Origin: Rhizobium sp. P38BS-XIX
GTDB lineage: Bacteria > Pseudomonadota > Alphaproteobacteria > Rhizobiales > Rhizobiaceae
Assembly (NCBI RefSeq): GCF_012641435.1
Contig: NZ_JABAIJ010000001.1
Location: forward strand, 248,001 to 312,000
DNA: 64,000 bases
Direction of reading: 5' to 3'
Below are positions 35,892 through 44,039 of this stretch, piece by piece (within the stretch, counting starts at the first letter, position 1; every line of letters starts with the position of its first letter). Below the pieces are notes generated by a model. That model was not told where the DNA came from. It saw only the letters and a list, made by a program, of their open reading frames with translations, and did not search any database. The translations under genes were made by a program, and so were the position numbers.

Positions 35892-37394
35892 TTACTGAAA
35901 CGCTGTTTCGAAGAAGCTGCGCAGCTTGCGTGAATGCAGCGTTTCCGGTGGCATGGCCGCCAGCTTCTGGATGGCGCGGATGCCGATCTGCAGATGCTGG
36001 TTCACCTGCGTGCGATAGAACGCCGTCGCCATGCCTGGCAGCTTCAACTCGCCATGCAGCGGCTTGTCTGAGACGCAGAGCAGCGTGCCGTAGGGGACGC
36101 GGAAGCGAAAGCCGTTGGCGGCAATCGTTGCCGATTCCATGTCGAGCGCGACGGCGCGGGCTTGGGACAGTCGCTTCACCGGGCCTGCCTGATCGCGCAG
36201 TTCCCAGTTGCGGTTGTCGATGGTGCCGACGGTGCCGGTGCGCATGATGCGCTTCAGCTCGAAGCCCTCATAGCCGGTGATTTCGGCGACGGCGGCTTCC
36301 AGCGCCACCTGCACTTCGGCCAATGCCGGGATCGGCACCCAGACCGGCAGGTCGTCGTCGAGAACGTGATCTTCGCGCATATAGGCGTGGGCAAGTACAT
36401 AGTCGCCGAGGCGCTGGCTGTTGCGCAGGCCGGCGCAGTGGCCAAGCATCAGCCAGGCATGCGGGCGCAGCACGGCGACGTGGTCCGTGATCGTCTTCGC
36501 GTTGGACGGGCCGACGCCGATGTTGATCATCGTGATGCCGGCATGGCCCTTCTTTTTCAGATGGTAGGCCGGCATCTGCGGCAGCCGCGGCGCTACCACA
36601 TCGCCTTCGGGCTGGCTGAAGCCGGCCTTGGTGATGATGTTTCCGGGCTCGACGAATTCGGTGTAGCCATCGCCGCCCTTGGCCATCAGGTCGCGCGCCC
36701 AATTGCAGAATTCGTCGATGTAGAACTGGTAGTTCGTAAACAGCACGAAATTCTGGAAATGCGCAGCACTGGTCGCCGTATAGTGCACGAGGCGGGCAAG
36801 CGAATAGTCGATGCGCTGCGCGGTAAAGGGCGCAAGCGGCGAGGGCTCGCCCGGCGGCGGAATATATTCGCCGTTGGCGATCTCGTCATCGGTCGTGTTG
36901 AGATCGGGCGTATCGAACAAATCACGCAGCGGGATATCTTCGAACACGGCAGCCGATGCCTCGACATGTGCACCTTCGCCGAATGCGAAATGCAGCGGGA
37001 TCGGCGTGTTCGATTCCGACACGACGACGGGCACGTTGTGACTGCGCATCAGAAGTGTCAGCTGCTCTTTCAGATAATGCTTGAAGAGCTTGGGCCGCGT
37101 GATCGTCGTCGTATAAACGCCCGGCGCCGTGACATGGCCATAGGAGAGACGCGAATCGACATGGCCGAAGCTCGTCGTCTCGATGCTCACTTGCGGATAA
37201 AAGGCGCGATAGCGTGCCTTGATCGGCGCGCCTTTGGCGAGCCTGCTGAAATTCTCGATCAAAAACGCCGTATTGCGTTCGTAAAGTTCCGCCAGCGCAT
37301 CCACCGCCTTGCCGGGATCATCGAATGTCTGCGGCTTGAACGGGGTGGGGGAGGAGATGTCGAGGGGTAAAACGGAAGATGTTCTGTTGCTCAT
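35892..37394 (-). CDS. amn: AMP nucleosidase
   Basis: The 500-residue enzyme splits AMP to adenine and ribose 5-phosphate, so helping to set the adenylate pool. The N-terminal domain is followed by a phosphorylase-like catalytic domain with MINIGVGPSNAKTITDHVAV (about 288-307), LMLGHCAGLRNSQRLGDYVL and ALDMESATIAANGFRF near 430, where the Glu is the catalytic-site residue expected in this fold. The length matches Amn (about 480-500). The ATG at 37394 is followed by a short N-terminal tail. It is convergent with the 35630 small gene. No regulatory element was found next to it. Confidence 0.95.
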   Translation of the reverse strand: MSNRTSSVLPLDISSPTPFKPQTFDDPGKAVDALAELYERNTAFLIENFSRLAKGAPIKARYRAFYPQVSIETTSFGHVDSRLSYGHVTAPGVYTTTITRPKLFKHYLKEQLTLLMRSHNVPVVVSESNTPIPLHFAFGEGAHVEASAAVFEDIPLRDLFDTPDLNTTDDEIANGEYIPPPGEPSPLAPFTAQRIDYSLARLVHYTATSAAHFQNFVLFTNYQFYIDEFCNWARDLMAKGGDGYTEFVEPGNIITKAGFSQPEGDVVAPRLPQMPAYHLKKKGHAGITMINIGVGPSNAKTITDHVAVLRPHAWLMLGHCAGLRNSQRLGDYVLAHAYMREDHVLDDDLPVWVPIPALAEVQVALEAAVAEITGYEGFELKRIMRTGTVGTIDNRNWELRDQAGPVKRLSQARAVALDMESATIAANGFRFRVPYGTLLCVSDKPLHGELKLPGMATAFYRTQVNQHLQIGIRAIQKLAAMPPETLHSRKLRSFFETAFQ

Positions 37395-37516
37395 GAGCCA
37401 TCATAGAATGTCGTTGGTTACAAGCAAACGACGTTGCAACTTACGGCCCGGTTTCTCGCAGCTATTTTTCCGCGCGACCTGCATTTCAGGCGCCCGCACA
37501 GGCGCCTGGATGAAGC

Positions 37517-37693
37517 TTATTGAACGGTCGTGCAATAGGGCGTGCCGGCCTGCAGGCAGGTGAAGCTTGCGCCGAAATGCGATTGCGCGCCGCTGCGGCC
37601 GGCATGTTCGACCGCAACCGAGAAGCTGAATGCAAAGACTGCGGCAAACAGCATGATAATAACGAAACGCCGTGCCATGATGATCGAGTCCAT
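37517..37693 (-). CDS. Small exported or membrane-anchored protein (58 aa)
   Basis: A 58-codon frame starts at ATG 37693. The product has a hydrophobic segment (residues 10-28, FVIIMLFAAVFAFSFSVAV) that reads as a signal peptide or anchor. A short mature part carries two cysteines (FTCLQAGTPYCTTVQ) that could pair in the periplasm. AAGGAAA lies just before the ATG. An internal ATG at 37678 is an alternative start with a weaker site. The function is unknown. Similar tiny two-Cys exported proteins are common in Rhizobiaceae, but I name no family. Confidence 0.55.
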   Translation of the reverse strand: MDSIIMARRFVIIMLFAAVFAFSFSVAVEHAGRSGAQSHFGASFTCLQAGTPYCTTVQ

Positions 37694-37798
37694 TTTCCTT
37701 GGCCCTACCCGTGCCCTATACTGGACACTGTTTTGCCATGGTCAGGCTGAACAGGTGCTGAGATACCGGTTCATCCGGCGTTCATGAATCTTACCCGG

Positions 37799-37907
37799 CT
37801 AGAGCAATTCCAGGAAAAGTGCGCAGCGGTTTTCCGTCCGGAATTGCGCAAAAACAAAGAGCTAGAGCGGTTCGGGGATTCCATGAAACCCTGAACCGCT
37901 CTAGCTC
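37799..37907. repeat. Rhizobiaceae intergenic palindromic repeat element
   Basis: The first half (AGAGCAATTCCAGGAAAAG, then AGCGGTTTTCCGTCCGGAAT) matches the mosaic/palindromic elements spread through Rhizobium and Agrobacterium intergenic DNA. The second half has perfect 15-bp arms, GAGCTAGAGCGGTTC (37859-37873) and GAACCGCTCTAGCTC (37893-37907). The full unit name (RIME- or ABC-like) is from memory. A degenerate relative lies at 59446-59534. Confidence 0.7.
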
Positions 37908-37937
37908 ATCCCGTTGCTTCGAGAATTAGAACGACAA

Positions 37938-37967
37938 AAGCCCGCTCGCGGTGTGGCAAGCGGGCTT
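37938..37967 (-). terminator. Terminator after the DUF2147 gene
   Basis: AAGCCCGCT and AGCGGGCTT form a 9-bp stem around a 12-base loop. TTTTGTCGTT follows on the minus strand. It lies about 60 bp past the stop codon at 38027. Confidence 0.72.
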
Positions 37968-38026
37968 ATACAAATCGTAACGTCGCCAATCTTGAGGCTA
38001 TGGCGAACGAATTTTTCGGGCTTGTT

Positions 38027-38365
38027 TTAAAGCCTCGTCCAGGTCTGCGATTTGCAGAAGATTTTCAGCACGCAGCCCTTCATCCGCACCTTGTTGCCGC
38101 TGACGGTTCCGGAGCCGCTGTAGGTCTTGTCCTCGGATGGATCCGTGAGTTCGCCCGTATAGCTGCCGTCCTTGCCTTGCATCTTGCCGATCTGACGGCC
38201 CGCATACTTGCCTGTCTTCAGCGTGACGCAGTAGCTGTCGGCGCAAGGCGTGATGGCAGCCGTATCGCCATCGACGGTTTTCCAGTTGCCGACAATCGGC
38301 TCTTCCGCAAAGGCGGTCCCCGCGCTGACGAGCAGCGTTGTCGCAAGAATGATTGTACGGATCAT
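38027..38365 (-). CDS. DUF2147 domain protein with signal peptide
   Basis: The 112-residue precursor has a signal peptide (residues 1-20, cleaved after AFA) and a mature beta-rich domain: IVGNWKTVDGD, VTLKTGKYAGRQIGKM and YSGSGTVSGNKVRMKGC. These are the marks of DUF2147, a small periplasmic lipocalin-like family. Four cysteines remain, two in each half, which could form disulfides. The function is unknown. The start at 38365 is followed by an ideal signal sequence. It is a single gene, divergent from the Sel1-like gene. Confidence 0.9.
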   Translation of the reverse strand: MIRTIILATTLLVSAGTAFAEEPIVGNWKTVDGDTAAITPCADSYCVTLKTGKYAGRQIGKMQGKDGSYTGELTDPSEDKTYSGSGTVSGNKVRMKGCVLKIFCKSQTWTRL

Positions 38366-38827
38366 AATGTTGCTCCTCCCCAGGCAGCGTCCGGCCCAGA
38401 GGCCGATAATGAGGTGAGATTATCTGACGCGAACGTAAAGGTAAATATATGTCGCAAACGCAAATTCCCTGTTTTGCGGCCTTTGGAAACGAAGCGAAAA
38501 TCCTGCTTCCGTCGACCGCAGCTTTTTTCGTGGTGAAGAAAGGGTTTAAATCCAGAACTTAACAGAACGTAAAATTCGCTCAAAAGTCCTTAATTTGCAA
38601 GGCGAGCGATGTTTAACAAAATCCCAAGTTTACCAAGCATTTGCACTTTGTTTGCATCGAATTAATCATGCATTTTAGGCGTTTTTTGAAAGCCGTCTGC
38701 GATAGTGAACCCATCAAACGAGCGGGGCAAACCCGCCGACCGGAAGGACCGGAAAGCCGCGGATGACGGCAAGGTCCCAACGGAAAACAGGGCAGATACA
38801 ACGTAAGTGAAACAGGGATCATAACCG
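38366..38827. other. Divergent intergenic region between DUF2147 and Sel1-like genes
   Basis: About 460 bp without a coding frame I can support. The left two thirds are AT-rich and should contain both promoters. The right part (38722-38777) is GC-rich and strongly folded and is listed separately as a leader. Confidence 0.6.
38722..38777 (+). promoter_or_regulatory. Folded leader RNA upstream of the Sel1-like gene
   Basis: GCGGG-GCAAA-CCCGC forms a hairpin at 38722-38736. GGACC (38746-38750) pairs with GGTCC (38773-38777) around an inner GCCG/CGGC stem (38756-38759 with 38767-38770). The structure ends about 50 bases before the ATG at 38828. It carries GGCAAACC and AAAGCC strings that faintly recall c-di-GMP-I aptamers, but the match is partial. 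Confidence 0.4.
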
Positions 38828-39091
38828 ATGGCACGCTTCGAAACTCCGATGTCTGGAAATGCCATGATGGGTGGCAACGGCGCCGACGCTCTTTGTGAAC
38901 TGGGCGTCAACTATGCGACCGGCAGAGGCTGCAACGCAGACCTCGTCGCGGCCCATAAGTGGCTGAACATCGCCGCCATCCGTGGCAGCGCACGGGCCGC
39001 CGAGCTTCGTGCCGACGTCGCCGCGACATTGACGAAGATGCAGCTCGCAGCCGCGCTGCGCGCCGCCCGCGAATGGATGACGACGCACTGA
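38828..39091 (+). CDS. Sel1/TPR-like repeat small protein
   Basis: The 87-residue protein has one clear Sel1-type repeat (DALCELGVNYATGRG, then DLVAAHKWLNIAA) followed by a helix rich in Ala and Arg. Sel1 repeats are helical hairpins that bind other proteins, often in signalling. With only about one and a half repeats it may work as an oligomer or adaptor. The ATG at 38828 fits, with a purine-rich CAGGGATC upstream. It stands alone, and a folded leader precedes it. Confidence 0.8.
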   Translation: MARFETPMSGNAMMGGNGADALCELGVNYATGRGCNADLVAAHKWLNIAAIRGSARAAELRADVAATLTKMQLAAALRAAREWMTTH

Positions 39092-39374
39092 GGCGTGCCG
39101 CAAACAAGGCGACTTACTGACTGATCTCGAAGGAGGGGATGTCGGCGGTCGACGGGAGGCGAGCGCCGATACGATGAAAACCGCGACCAGCCGGAACAAG
39201 GCTGGCGCGGTTTCGTCGCTTTGGATTATTCGGGTCTCATTCCATTCATGCCGGTGGCGTACGACGTCAATATGTTCGGCAATATCGCAACGGAGACTGG
39301 CGATCATGGCTCAACGTCGCTAAGGTATCGGCGGTTTAAGCTAAATTATCAGCGCGGTACGACGCGCAAATTCA

Positions 39375-39680
39375 ATGATCTTGAATGTCATCGACCGACG
39401 ACAGCGCCGCTATCGTTGGAAACGTGTGAACGCAATCATCGAAGCCGTAGAGCATGACAATAGCTGCGCAGACGCAGACCTGGCGGATGAGTCGCCACCG
39501 GGCTTGACCATCGACTACGCGAGCCGGGACGATGTGTCCGTTCACGAAGCAATCCAATGGGCGAACCAGCAGCACTTTCCGGTAACGCTGTATATCTACG
39601 ACGCGGATGACGGAACAATCTCTGCGCATTTTCATGGGTGCGGAGAGCGGTTCTGGCAAGACGATATGGGTGACTCATAA
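39375..39680 (+). CDS. Hypothetical small acidic protein (101 aa)
   Basis: The 101-residue frame has coherent codon use and an acidic product: VHEAIQWANQQHFPVTLYIYDADDGTISAHFHG. The strand-turn-strand pattern in VTLYIYDADDG could be a small beta-rich fold. I do not recognise a family. The ATG at 39375 gives a basic 17-residue leader. A GTG at 39426, preceded by TTGGAAA, is an alternative start and may be the true one. It is followed by a convergent aminotransferase gene 27 bp away. Confidence 0.6.
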   Translation: MILNVIDRRQRRYRWKRVNAIIEAVEHDNSCADADLADESPPGLTIDYASRDDVSVHEAIQWANQQHFPVTLYIYDADDGTISAHFHGCGERFWQDDMGDS

Positions 39681-39707
39681 TTTCGTAATTCGGCGAGGCC
39701 CAGAAGG

Positions 39708-40820
39708 TCAGTCGATCGCCTTCAGCACCTTCGGCAACGCCTCGGCAAGCAGGTCCAGATCCTGTTTTGGTCCGACGCTGACGCGGATGCAGCGATTGAG
39801 CGGCGCAACCCCCGGCATGCGGATGAAGACGCCGTGCTGGATCAGCCCGTCGACGATGGCACGGGCATACACACCGTCCCGGCCGCAATCTATGGCGACG
39901 AAGTTGGTGGCGGAAGCAAGCGGCAAAAGCCCATTGTCGCGAGCTATCGTCCCTATAACGTCGCGTGCGGTGGAGATCTTGCCGACCACCTCGGCGAGAT
40001 AGGCCTGATCCTTCAGCGCGGCGAGGGCGGCCACGGTCGCAAGCCGGTTCATGCCGAAATGGTTGCGGATCTTGTCGAAGGTCAGGATGGTTTCCGGTAC
40101 GCCGATGGCATAGCCGACGCGGGCGCCGGCAAGGCCGTAAGCCTTGGAGAAGGTGCGGGTACGCAGCACGTTCGGCAGATCGATCAGAGCCGAGATCGTG
40201 GGAAGGGAGCTCGCCGGTCCGGTTTCACTATAGGCTTCGTCGAGGATCAGCAGGCAGTTTTCCGGCAATGCGCGGGCAAAGGCGACAATCTTGTCGGCAT
40301 CCCACCAGCTGCCCATCGGATTGTCGGGATTGGCGAAGTAGACCAGCGGCGCGTTTTCTCGCTTCACTGCCTCCAGCAGCCCATCGAGATTCTCGCGATC
40401 ATCGACATAAGGCACGGTCACGAGGCGACCGCCGAAGCCGGCGACATGGAAATTGAAGGTGGGGTAGCCGCCGAGCGACGTGACGACCGACGTGCCCGGC
40501 TCGATGACCATCCGCGCGATCAGTCCAAGCAAGCTGTCGATGCCTTCGCCGACGGCGATATTGGCCGGCTGAACACCAAGATGGGCGGCCAGTGCCTGCT
40601 TGAGCTCGAAATTCTCCGGATCATTATACATCCAGATATCACCCGCCTGTTCGCGCATGGCCGCGATGACGGAGGGCGCCGGACCGAAGCCGTTCTCATT
40701 GGCGCCGATGCGAGCCTTGACGTTCAGCCCGCGTTGACGCTCCAGCGCTTCGGGGCCGACAAAGGGCACTGTGGAGGGAAGGGCGCTGATCAGCGGCGTG
40801 AAGCGCGAGAAGGCGGACAT
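39708..40820 (-). CDS. Histidinol-phosphate aminotransferase-like PLP enzyme
   Basis: The 370-residue enzyme is a class I/II aminotransferase of the HisC type: IGANENGFGPAPSVIAAM (substrate arm), YNDPENFELKQALAAHLG, and the PLP lysine segment RTFSKAYGLAGARVGYAI near 226-243. It would swap an amino group between glutamate and a keto compound, either in histidine synthesis or, more likely for a second copy outside the his operon, with aromatic acids. The start at 40820 is preferred to a 52-residue longer frame because it gives the family N-terminus. The substrate is uncertain. Confidence 0.9.
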   Translation of the reverse strand: MSAFSRFTPLISALPSTVPFVGPEALERQRGLNVKARIGANENGFGPAPSVIAAMREQAGDIWMYNDPENFELKQALAAHLGVQPANIAVGEGIDSLLGLIARMVIEPGTSVVTSLGGYPTFNFHVAGFGGRLVTVPYVDDRENLDGLLEAVKRENAPLVYFANPDNPMGSWWDADKIVAFARALPENCLLILDEAYSETGPASSLPTISALIDLPNVLRTRTFSKAYGLAGARVGYAIGVPETILTFDKIRNHFGMNRLATVAALAALKDQAYLAEVVGKISTARDVIGTIARDNGLLPLASATNFVAIDCGRDGVYARAIVDGLIQHGVFIRMPGVAPLNRCIRVSVGPKQDLDLLAEALPKVLKAID

Positions 40821-40933
40821 GCTGGCTCGATTTCCCAAATTCGGTTGCAGGGTGCGGCAGAATAGGCGCTTGGCGAGGCGTTGCAAGTGCGGAAAACGCC
40901 GCTTTCGGATTGCACGGTCAAGCCACGATCTCG

Positions 40934-41869
40934 CTACGCGCGCAGGGCGAGGTCGCCGAGATGCTGGCGCATCCATTTGACCTCTTCAGAGGCCGTTCGG
41001 CGAAAATGCCGTTTGAAGTCGCGGCTGAACTGTGCGGGACTGGCATAGCCGACCAAAAGCGCGATATCCGCGATCGTCCTGTCCTGGCGTGCCATCATCA
41101 GCCTTGCCTCGTGAAGCCGTATCGCCTTGACATATTGCATCGGGCTGCTGCCCGTCAGCGCCTTGAAATGCGTATGGTATGAGGGAACGCTCATGCCCGC
41201 TTCGCCGGCAAGGGCTGTGACCGAGATATCGGTACTGTAGGTTTCGCGCAGCCGGGCGAGGCTCTGGATGATCCGTCCCGATGTGCCCTTCTGTTGCAGG
41301 GCTGAAATCATCTGAGCACCCTGAGGACCGACGAGCACGCGGTAGTGGAGCTCGCGCAGAATGCTTGCGCCGAGAACGGCAGTTTCAAGGGGATCACCAA
41401 GCGCACGCAACAGGCGCAAGACCACGTCCTCGATAGCCGGTTCCATTCTGCTCGAGATCAAGCTTTTTGCCTGGGAGACTGTCTGGCCGGACCGCTGCAT
41501 ATCCACTTCCGAAGCGATTTCTGCGGCAAGCGGCATATCGAATTCGATATAGACGGCGAGCAACGGCCTTTCCTCGCTGGCCACGGATTCCATCCGAAAC
41601 GGAACCGGCACCGACACGGCAAGATAATGCTCTTCGTCGTAGAGATACACGTCTCCCTCAAGCACGCCCTGCTTGCGCCCCTGCAGCACGAACACCGCTC
41701 CCGGCTTGTAGAGGACGGGAACGTCGTGAAGGACAGCCTCTGTCCTGAGAATGCGGACACTCAAAAGTCCGGTCGGATTGTATCCCTGATGGGGTGCAAG
41801 CCCTTCCGCCAACCGGACGAGCTCATGACGCGTCACACTCTGATTTATAGGATTTGGCAAAATTCTCAT
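40934..41869 (-). CDS. AraC family transcriptional regulator
   Basis: The 311-residue protein has an N-terminal cupin-like sensor region (YKPGAVFVLQGRKQGVLEGD) and a C-terminal pair of AraC helix-turn-helix units: LAGEAGMSVPSYHTHFKAL and ADIALLVGYASPAQFSRDFKR (about 219-290). This sensor type is found in AraC_N regulators of short-chain dehydrogenase genes. It is divergent from such an SDR gene (76-bp gap), which it probably controls. The inducer is unknown. Confidence 0.92.
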   Translation of the reverse strand: MRILPNPINQSVTRHELVRLAEGLAPHQGYNPTGLLSVRILRTEAVLHDVPVLYKPGAVFVLQGRKQGVLEGDVYLYDEEHYLAVSVPVPFRMESVASEERPLLAVYIEFDMPLAAEIASEVDMQRSGQTVSQAKSLISSRMEPAIEDVVLRLLRALGDPLETAVLGASILRELHYRVLVGPQGAQMISALQQKGTSGRIIQSLARLRETYSTDISVTALAGEAGMSVPSYHTHFKALTGSSPMQYVKAIRLHEARLMMARQDRTIADIALLVGYASPAQFSRDFKRHFRRTASEEVKWMRQHLGDLALRA

Positions 41870-41945
41870 AGCTTCTGCAATCGATGGAGCCGCTTCTCAA
41901 GATTATCTGTCAAAGGCATCGATCAATCAAGAAGCGAGATCTCAC

Positions 41946-42773
41946 ATGTCGAAGAAGACCTTTTTCATCACCGGCGCCAATTCGGGCTTTGGCCTCGCCA
42001 TTGCGACGGCGGCGAGCAACCAGGGCCACACGGTCATAGGTGCCGTGCGTTCGGAAGCATCGTGCGCAAGCCTCGCCGAACGCCTCCCGGAGGTTCATTC
42101 CGTTCTTTGCGATGTCACCGAATTCGACCGGATACCTGCGGTCGTCGAGCAGGTTGAACGAGACTATGGACCGGTCGACGTTCTGATCAACAATGCCGGC
42201 TATGGTCACGAAGGCATACTCGAGGAATCGCCGATCGAGGAGATGCGGCGCCAGTTCGAGGTGAATGTCTTCGGCGCAGTCGCCGTGGCAAAGGCCTTTT
42301 TGCCGAGGTTCCGTGAACGGCGGCGCGGCTTCATCGTCAACGTCACGTCGATGGGAGGCATGATCACCATGCCCGGCATTGGCTATTACTGCGGCAGCAA
42401 ATTCGCTCTGCAGGGCATTTCGGAAGTGATGCGCGCGGAAATGGCGCCGTTCGGCGTTCGCGTCACGACGCTGTGCCCCGGCTCTTTCCGCACGGACTGG
42501 GCTGGCCGCTCGATGATCCGCACGGAAAGAACGATTGCGGATTACGATGCATTGTTCGACCCGATCCGCGAGGCGAGACAGGCGAAAAGCGGCAAGCAAC
42601 TCGGCGATCCGGATAAGCTCGCCGCTGCGGTTCTGAGCCTTATCGCATCAGACAATCCACCGCCGCAGCTCCTGCTCGGCAGCGATGCCCTTAAATTCGT
42701 ATCGGAAAGGATTGAGCGCCTGCAGCAGGAGATGGACGCCTGGAAAGCGGTCACCGTTTCGACCGACGGCTAA
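41946..42773 (+). CDS. SDR family oxidoreductase
   Basis: The 275-residue classical SDR has the nucleotide motif TGANSGFG (8-15), NNAGYG near 84, Ser near 134 and the catalytic YCGSK near 149-153, all intact. This contrasts with the 15636 SDR. The glycine-rich loop and basic residues allow NADP(H) as cofactor, but the substrate is unknown. The ATG at 41946 fits the usual start (MSKKTFFITGANSG). It is divergent from the AraC regulator gene, so it is likely induced by that regulator. Confidence 0.92.
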   Translation: MSKKTFFITGANSGFGLAIATAASNQGHTVIGAVRSEASCASLAERLPEVHSVLCDVTEFDRIPAVVEQVERDYGPVDVLINNAGYGHEGILEESPIEEMRRQFEVNVFGAVAVAKAFLPRFRERRRGFIVNVTSMGGMITMPGIGYYCGSKFALQGISEVMRAEMAPFGVRVTTLCPGSFRTDWAGRSMIRTERTIADYDALFDPIREARQAKSGKQLGDPDKLAAAVLSLIASDNPPPQLLLGSDALKFVSERIERLQQEMDAWKAVTVSTDG

Positions 42774-42836
42774 CCAAAACAAGCGGCGGCAAAGGCGATA
42801 GAGCCTCTTGCCGCCAGTTTGCGTGCCGAACGGGAG

Positions 42837-43223
42837 TTAGTGGCGCCTGCCGCGCGCAGCGAGCGCCTCGGCATTGCCGATCATGAAGTCGGCGCGTACC
42901 ACACGGCGCAGGGTTTCCGGTTCGATCAGGTTGATGAAGCGGACGTGCACGCGGTTGCCGTTGCGGCTGACTTCGGCGCAGGCGATGCGATAGGCAAGGC
43001 CGAGAATGTTCAGGTAGTAATGTGTCGGCAGCCCGACGGTCGTGCCGACCGTGAAGCTGGCGCCGCCGCGCGAGATATCCGTAATTTCGGCGCTGCGCAC
43101 CGAAATGCCCGTCAGGCAGGGACGGACCGCGATAAGACGAGCCGGTCGTTGAACGTAGAAACGCTCCCAGCTTCTTTCGTAAACTTCGGATTTGACTTTC
43201 GCCAGATGTGTTGCGCGAAGCAT
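42837..43223 (-). CDS. PilZ domain protein (c-di-GMP binding)
   Basis: The 128-residue protein has a PilZ fold. The first motif is RPARLIAVRP (RxxxR-like, about 26-35) and the second is DISRGGASF (D/N-x-S-x-x-G). Together they bind cyclic di-GMP, which controls motility and exopolysaccharide. The partner is unknown. An ATG at 43229 adds two residues, but the AGGGA then lies directly against it, so 43223 is used. It is a single gene with a 300-bp upstream gap. Confidence 0.88.
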   Translation of the reverse strand: MLRATHLAKVKSEVYERSWERFYVQRPARLIAVRPCLTGISVRSAEITDISRGGASFTVGTTVGLPTHYYLNILGLAYRIACAEVSRNGNRVHVRFINLIEPETLRRVVRADFMIGNAEALAARGRRH

Positions 43224-43539
43224 CGTCATTCCCTGTTGAAGAACAGACCGAATTCATTTCGGTTACACCACGAACCTTGCACGGAGATTTTGCCGAAGCG
43301 TCAATTCCATTGATAGAATTTTAACGGGTTGATCATTTGTGCCGATTTGGACGCATCTTGACAGCAAAGCTCAGTTGGATCATACGAGCGATCGGTTCGA
43401 GGCGCCTGCCGCTCGCGGATGAAAATCCACGGTGAAGTCCTCGCTGTTTTAGGTCACGGCCATTAAGGGCATGCTGACTGACGGTAATGCGAGCTCCGTT
43501 TCACGGTCGTAATTGCGTGCCTTAACAAAGGCTGATCCT
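43224..43539. other. Divergent intergenic region between PilZ and glyoxalase-related genes
   Basis: About 316 bp that should hold both promoters. No coding frame, terminator or clear inverted repeat was recognised. Confidence 0.4.
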
Positions 43540-43974
43540 ATGACGACGTATCCGTCCATAGATGAATTGAAGGCTCAGGCCCGACGTCTGCGTCAGGCGA
43601 TGACCGAGCGCGGCGACGACATGAGCCACTCGACAGCGCTGGAACTCATCGCCAAGCAACATGGGCTGCGTGATTGGAACACGCTGTCGGCGCTCGCCGC
43701 AAAACCGAACGACGGGCCGGATGCGCCCTTCGATGTCGGCTCCGCCGTGCGCGGACGCTATCTGAACAAGCCCTTCACGGGCAAAGTCATAGCGATGTCG
43801 GCGAAGTCGGGCGGGCTCTACAGGATATCAATTCATTTCGACGAGCCCGTCGATGTGGTGGAGTTCGAGAGTTTTTCGGCGTTCCGCCAGCGCATCAACG
43901 CCCAAGTCGACGCCGACGGCATTTCGCCACGCAGGACATCGAACGGCCTGCCGCATCTGGTTCTCGACATTTAA
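43540..43974 (+). CDS. Glyoxalase-superfamily-related small protein
   Basis: The 144-residue protein has a helical N-terminal part (SIDELKAQARRLRQAM and STALELIAKQHGLRDWNTLS) seen in proteins annotated as glyoxalase-related, and a beta-rich C-terminus (GKVIAMSAKSGGLYRISI) without obvious metal ligands. The biochemical role is unknown. The ATG at 43540 is chosen over an in-frame start at 43513. It precedes the MATE gene by 65 bp on the same strand, so the two may be co-transcribed. Confidence 0.75.
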   Translation: MTTYPSIDELKAQARRLRQAMTERGDDMSHSTALELIAKQHGLRDWNTLSALAAKPNDGPDAPFDVGSAVRGRYLNKPFTGKVIAMSAKSGGLYRISIHFDEPVDVVEFESFSAFRQRINAQVDADGISPRRTSNGLPHLVLDI

Positions 43975-44039
43975 TCTTCATCCCTTCTCGTTGCGCGGCT
44001 ATCTTCGCCGAAAGCGAGCGATTCCGTCCGGATACCACC

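Noticed and set aside
39221..39457. A 78-codon frame upstream of the 39375 small gene
   Set aside because: No good ribosome site, and it ends inside the better-supported 39375 gene.
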